This document shows, piece after piece, positions 40,746 to 43,793 of a DNA stretch of 43,793 nt. Source of the stretch: JAOUFP01 sp947085825 (GTDB lineage Bacteria > Nitrospirota > Thermodesulfovibrionia > Thermodesulfovibrionales > UBA6898); contig CAMTXX010000030.1 in assembly GCA_947085825.1 (NCBI GenBank), positions 1 through 43,793 on the forward strand, written 5' to 3'. The position numbers and the translations under genes are program-made. Position 1 is the first letter of the stretch; each line of letters opens with the position of its first letter. The notes under the pieces were generated by a model, which searched no databases, had not been told where the DNA came from, and saw only the letters and a list, made by a program, of their open reading frames with translations.

Positions 40746-41403
40746 TATTGTCAGGATGCCGCTGGATTCGGAGATTTTAGAGACGGAGGTCTTCGAGATC
40801 AGGCGTTTTTCCGAGGATGTTCTGTTGGAGGCGTCACGTATGCGCGGGCATTTCACCATAAAGGTTGACCCTCTCGCAAACAAGAGACTCCTGCACGAAT
40901 TCGGTTATTACTACTGCGATACTCTCATCGAGCCTTACTGCCGGCAAGATCATTTCACAGCCTGCTTACATAACCTTGTTTCCATCTCTTGCGATATGCC
41001 CTGCCAGGAACTGCTTGCCGTTGCTCATGGCGCCTTCAGGCACGGCAGATTTCATCGTGATTTCAATATTGACGTGAGCCGGGCCGACGCACGTTACGAC
41101 AGATTTCTGAAAGAGTCCTGCAATGCCGGGACTACGATGGCCTTTTTGTATGACGGGGATCTTGCCGGCTTCATCTGTTATTCCGGGCACAGGCTGCTGC
41201 TTCATGCAATGGCTGAAGCATTCAGGGGCAAGGGGCTTGCAAAGTATTGCTGGTCTGCTGCCTGCCGCAAGCTTTTTTCCGAGGGACATGCCGAGATTAC
41301 AAGTTCGATTTCGGCTGCCAATCTTGCAGTCCTCAATCTGTACCGGTCTTTGGGGTTCAGGTTCAGGAATCCGGTCGATGTCTATCACAGGGCCGCATTT
41401 TGA
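40729..41403 (+). CDS. GNAT acetyltransferase, WecD-like
   Basis: 224 aa. The C-terminal half (about 125-220) is a GNAT fold with the acetyl-CoA loop AFRGKGLAKYCW and 'NLAVLNLYRSLGFRFRNPVDVYH' ending, split here as NLAVLNLYRSLGF and VDVYHR. The N-terminal half has the domain that WecD (dTDP-fucosamine acetyltransferase) carries before its GNAT domain: FEIRRFSEDVLLEASRM. With a WecE-like aminotransferase two genes on, it likely N-acetylates the 4-amino sugar nucleotide made by that enzyme. The ATG start lies inside the end of the glycosyltransferase gene, so the two are coupled. Confidence 0.75.
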   Translation: MSDSVDIVRMPLDSEILETEVFEIRRFSEDVLLEASRMRGHFTIKVDPLANKRLLHEFGYYYCDTLIEPYCRQDHFTACLHNLVSISCDMPCQELLAVAHGAFRHGRFHRDFNIDVSRADARYDRFLKESCNAGTTMAFLYDGDLAGFICYSGHRLLLHAMAEAFRGKGLAKYCWSAACRKLFSEGHAEITSSISAANLAVLNLYRSLGFRFRNPVDVYHRAAF

Positions 41404-41466
41404 ATATATGTGGCCCGGAATTTTATTCGCCCGCTTGCGGCCGATTTGGGCTTTCTGAAGAAGACG

Positions 41467-42333
41467 ATGAGAATATGCTTTTTATGTGGAGCTTTATTAG
41501 ACGGGAATTCATGGCAATGTACGGCATGCTGGACGATGCCGCAGTTTAGTGACGGTTTCCCGGATTTTTCCTGCGGGGTTTTTGATTCTCCCGAGAGCTA
41601 TCCTCCTGATTATTTCGAAAAGCTTTCAAAAATTGAGGACGCCAGTTTTTGGTTTACCTCACGCAATGCCCTGATTCTGTATGCGTTGCAGCGTTATTTC
41701 CCGACATTGAACAATTTTATCGAGATAGGTTGCGGCACCGGTTTCGTTCTTTCGGCAATACGAAGGGAGTTCCCGGCGGCTGCGCTGTCGGGAAGCGATA
41801 TCCACAGATCAGGCCTTCATTTTGCGTCTTCCCGAGTTTCCGGAGCCGAACTTTTCATTATGGATGCCCGCTCCATTCCTTTTGAAGACGAGTTTGATGT
41901 AGTAGGCGCTTTCGACATGCTGGAGCATGTAAATGAAGACATGCTGGTGCTTGCCGGCATCCGCAGGGCTCTTCATTCCGGAGGAGGACTTGTACTTACA
42001 GTACCTCAACATCAGTTCCTGTGGAGTGCGGCAGACGAAAAGGCCCGTCATGCAAGACGTTATGAGATGAAAGAACTTGCATGCAAGGTGAACAGGTGCG
42101 GCTTCGAAATCCTGAGAATGACTTCCTTTGTCTCGCTGCTTTTGCCGCTTATGCTGGTTTCGCGGCTGAAAAACCGTTACAATAAAACATTCGATGTTAT
42201 GGATGAATTGACGATGAACAGAGGTCTGAATGCGGTTCTGGAGAAACTTATGGATCTCGAAAGGGCTTTGATTCGTGGCGGAGTTGATTTTCGTTGCGGC
42301 GGCTCACTTTTATTGATAGCCAGAAAGAGATGA
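41467..42333 (+). CDS. SAM-dependent methyltransferase with zinc-finger-like start
   Basis: 288 aa. The N-terminus holds four cysteines in ribbon spacing (MRICFLCGALL, WQCTACWTMP), then a class I Rossmann methyltransferase (about 80-210) with motif I FIEIGCGTGFVLSAI and the later VVGAFDMLEHVNEDM and VLTVPQHQFLWS motifs common to sugar and lipid methyltransferases. The ATG at 41467 is chosen over a GTG at 41410 because it starts at the zinc-like motif and AAGAAG precedes it. The stop overlaps wecE by ATGA. The substrate is unknown; in this setting a sugar or lipid-linked sugar is likely. Confidence 0.8.
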   Translation: MRICFLCGALLDGNSWQCTACWTMPQFSDGFPDFSCGVFDSPESYPPDYFEKLSKIEDASFWFTSRNALILYALQRYFPTLNNFIEIGCGTGFVLSAIRREFPAAALSGSDIHRSGLHFASSRVSGAELFIMDARSIPFEDEFDVVGAFDMLEHVNEDMLVLAGIRRALHSGGGLVLTVPQHQFLWSAADEKARHARRYEMKELACKVNRCGFEILRMTSFVSLLLPLMLVSRLKNRYNKTFDVMDELTMNRGLNAVLEKLMDLERALIRGGVDFRCGGSLLLIARKR

Positions 42334-43472
42334 ACGTGTATATACCTTTTAACAGGCCGTTCATGACCGGCAGAGAGCTGGACAATATAAGAGAGGCCCA
42401 TGCTTACGGGCAGTTAGCCGGAGACGGACCTTTTACAAAAAAGTGTCAGGAATGGATTGAGCGGCGTATAGGCTGCAGCAGAGCGTTCCTTACCCACTCG
42501 GGGACTGCGGCCCTTGAAATGGCCGCCTTGCTGGCTGATATCAAGCCCGGGGATGAGGTAATCATGCCGTCTTTTACTTTCGTGTCGACCGCCAATGCCT
42601 TTGTCCTGCGTGGCGGGGTTCCTGTGTTTGTCGATATTCACGAAGACACAATGAATATTGATGAATCGAAAATTGAAGCGGCCATAACTAACCGCACGCG
42701 CGCCGTTGTGCCGGTTCACTATGGAGGTGTGGCTTGTGAGATGGATACAATTCTGTCGCTTGCCGATAAACATGGCCTGCTGATAATTGAGGATGCGGCG
42801 CATGGAATAATGTCCTCATATGGAACCAGGCAGGTCGGAACGATGGGGCAGTTGGCTGCATTGAGCTTTCATGAAACAAAGAATATCATCAGCGGTGAAG
42901 GAGGGGCTATCCTGATTAATGATGAACGGTTCATTGCCCGTGCCGAAATCATACGCGAGAAAGGGACGAACCGCAGCCGCTTTTTCAGGGGAGAGGTGGA
43001 CAAATATACATGGACGGACATCGGATCTTCCTATCTGCCGAGCGAGCTCATAGCCGCATTTTTGTATGCTCAGATGGAGGCGGCGGAAGAGATCATGCGG
43101 CGGAGGCTTGCCATCTGGAACCGTTATCATACAGCGCTGCAGCATTCTGAACGTGCGGGGCTTATGCGCCGCCCGATCATACCGCCGTCATGCTCTCATA
43201 ATGCTCACATGTATTATCTACTGCTGGAGAATGAGGCAAAACGCAGTCTATTCATTGCCGGGCTTAAGAAGTCAGGGATACATTCGGTGTTTCATTACGT
43301 GCCTCTGCACAGTTCACCGGCCGGTATGCGGTTCGGCCGTGTGTACGGGGGAATGGATGTGACGGACCGGATGAGCGAACGCCTTGTCAGGCTGCCGCTA
43401 TGGGTCGGGCTTGAAGAACATCTTGATTTCGTAATAGAGTCAGTAATCGCTGAATTGGGCCGTTTACCATGA
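42330..43472 (+). CDS. wecE: WecE-like sugar aminotransferase (DegT/DnrJ/EryC1)
   Basis: 380 aa. IPFNRPFMTGRELDNIREA, GDGPFTKKCQEWIE, SFTFVSTANAFVLRGGVPVF and VHYGGVACEMD are nearly those of E. coli WecE/RffA, the dTDP-4-amino-4,6-dideoxygalactose transaminase. The PLP lysine sits in SFHETKNIISGEGG and D in IIEDAAHGIMS. The start at 42330 overlaps the methyltransferase stop by four bases. The sequence closeness makes the 4-amino-dideoxygalactose assignment likely but the sugar product needs proof. It forms an operon with the GNAT and methyltransferase genes. Confidence 0.85.
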   Translation: MNVYIPFNRPFMTGRELDNIREAHAYGQLAGDGPFTKKCQEWIERRIGCSRAFLTHSGTAALEMAALLADIKPGDEVIMPSFTFVSTANAFVLRGGVPVFVDIHEDTMNIDESKIEAAITNRTRAVVPVHYGGVACEMDTILSLADKHGLLIIEDAAHGIMSSYGTRQVGTMGQLAALSFHETKNIISGEGGAILINDERFIARAEIIREKGTNRSRFFRGEVDKYTWTDIGSSYLPSELIAAFLYAQMEAAEEIMRRRLAIWNRYHTALQHSERAGLMRRPIIPPSCSHNAHMYYLLLENEAKRSLFIAGLKKSGIHSVFHYVPLHSSPAGMRFGRVYGGMDVTDRMSERLVRLPLWVGLEEHLDFVIESVIAELGRLP

Positions 43473-43502
43473 TAGTGTTTTTTGCGTGAAGAGTGCAGAA
43501 TC

Positions 43503-43531
43503 TTGCTTACATATTTGAGTTTGCGTATAAT
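43503..43531 (+). promoter_or_regulatory. Sigma70-like promoter, leaderless, for the last gene
   Basis: TTGCTT (43503-43508), a 17-base spacer and TATAAT (43526-43531). Only five bases separate the -10 box from the ATG at 43537, so the first transcribed base would be at about the start codon. No ribosome-binding site. Confidence 0.55.
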
Positions 43532-43536
43532 TCCAT

Positions 43537-43793
43537 ATGAAAAAAAAGTCTCCTCAGTCAGCATTGCCCGCCGAACCTCAACAGAGAAATATCCTCTTCT
43601 TTTCTTCTGTAAACAGGGACAGATTTCTCTTGTTGGTCCTGGTTTCTTCGATCATCTTTACCGCTTTCGTGCATCTTTCAACCCCAATTGAAGATTATGA
43701 TTTTTTCTGGCATTTAAAGACCGGCGAACATATCTGGCAGAACAAAGAACTGCCGTCAAAAGACCCTTTTTCCTATACAACACCGCCGCTTCA
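43537..43793 (+). CDS. Start of a large membrane protein, cut by window edge
   Basis: An open frame of at least 85 codons running off the right end. It begins MKKKSPQSALPAEPQQRN, has a hydrophobic segment (FLLLVLVSSIIFTAFVHL), then IEDYDFFWHLKTGEHIWQNK and PSKDPFSYTTPPL. The pattern D.(D/Y)..WHL..GE.I......P..D.FSYT is typical of polytopic membrane proteins in bacterial polysaccharide and cell-envelope loci, whose function is unassigned. It lacks a ribosome-binding site; a TATAAT box lies five bases before the ATG. Confidence 0.7.
   Translation, partial: MKKKSPQSALPAEPQQRNILFFSSVNRDRFLLLVLVSSIIFTAFVHLSTPIEDYDFFWHLKTGEHIWQNKELPSKDPFSYTTPPL

Overview
The window looks like chromosomal DNA from a Gram-negative, environmental bacterium. 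HtrA with an N-terminal anchor, a PpiD/SurA-type periplasmic chaperone domain, Hfq and a surface-sugar gene cluster all point to an outer membrane. The non-mevalonate isoprenoid genes, the PIN/TRAM membrane protein, single-chain PurL and many dispersed palindromic repeats would suit Nitrospirota (Thermodesulfovibrionia-like) or a deltaproteobacterial lineage. That placement is inference; there is no rRNA gene or other direct marker here. I saw no rRNA, tRNA or CRISPR array.

Layout. 1-2.9 kb is accessory DNA: an IS630-type transposase cut by the left edge, a UPF0175/DUF3368 toxin-antitoxin pair, and a fragment of a response-regulator receiver domain. 2.9-24.2 kb is mostly housekeeping. It holds a RhlE-like DEAD-box helicase; a leftward group htrA, PIN-TRAM, ispD, ispF; a rightward operon aminotransferase, serA, purA, PilZ-zinc ribbon, comF; then truA and an HD-GYP/GAF signalling protein leftward, divergent from hisD-hisG and speD; then a leftward group PpiD-like, DUF1015, gap, pgk; and hfq. 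24.4-28.7 kb is a collapsed restriction/defence island: a helicase tail, a cut BRO-N-like gene, an intact AlbA_2/ATPase-like protein, and a methylase start joined by deletion to a restriction-subunit end. 29.0-36.1 kb carries a SEC-C protein and a purB, small unknown ORF, purL operon. 36.1-37.5 kb is a second toxin-antitoxin insertion bracketed by a 194-bp duplication of the purL 3' end. 37.5 kb to the end is a surface-polysaccharide cluster: polytopic membrane protein, polyprenol-type glycosyltransferase, GNAT acetyltransferase, methyltransferase, WecE-like aminotransferase, and the start of another membrane protein.

How the genes work together. The aminotransferase and SerA fit serine synthesis. 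PurA, PurB and PurL cover purine steps. HisG and HisD are steps of histidine synthesis. IspD and IspF are two steps of isoprenoid precursor synthesis. GNAT and WecE homologues suggest a 4-acetamido-4,6-dideoxy-sugar for a surface glycan. PilZ and HD-GYP proteins indicate cyclic-di-GMP signalling.

Most notable. (1) Four genes (htrA, the HD-GYP gene, hisD, and the gene at 43537) have sigma70-like boxes so close to the start codon, and no Shine-Dalgarno, that their mRNAs are probably leaderless. (2) purL carries four in-frame heptanucleotide-repeat tracts. (3) Intergenic DNA is full of nested, inverted-repeat mini-elements, several present as multiple copies in the window. (4) The AlbA_2/ATPase-like protein is the only full-length gene left in the defence island.
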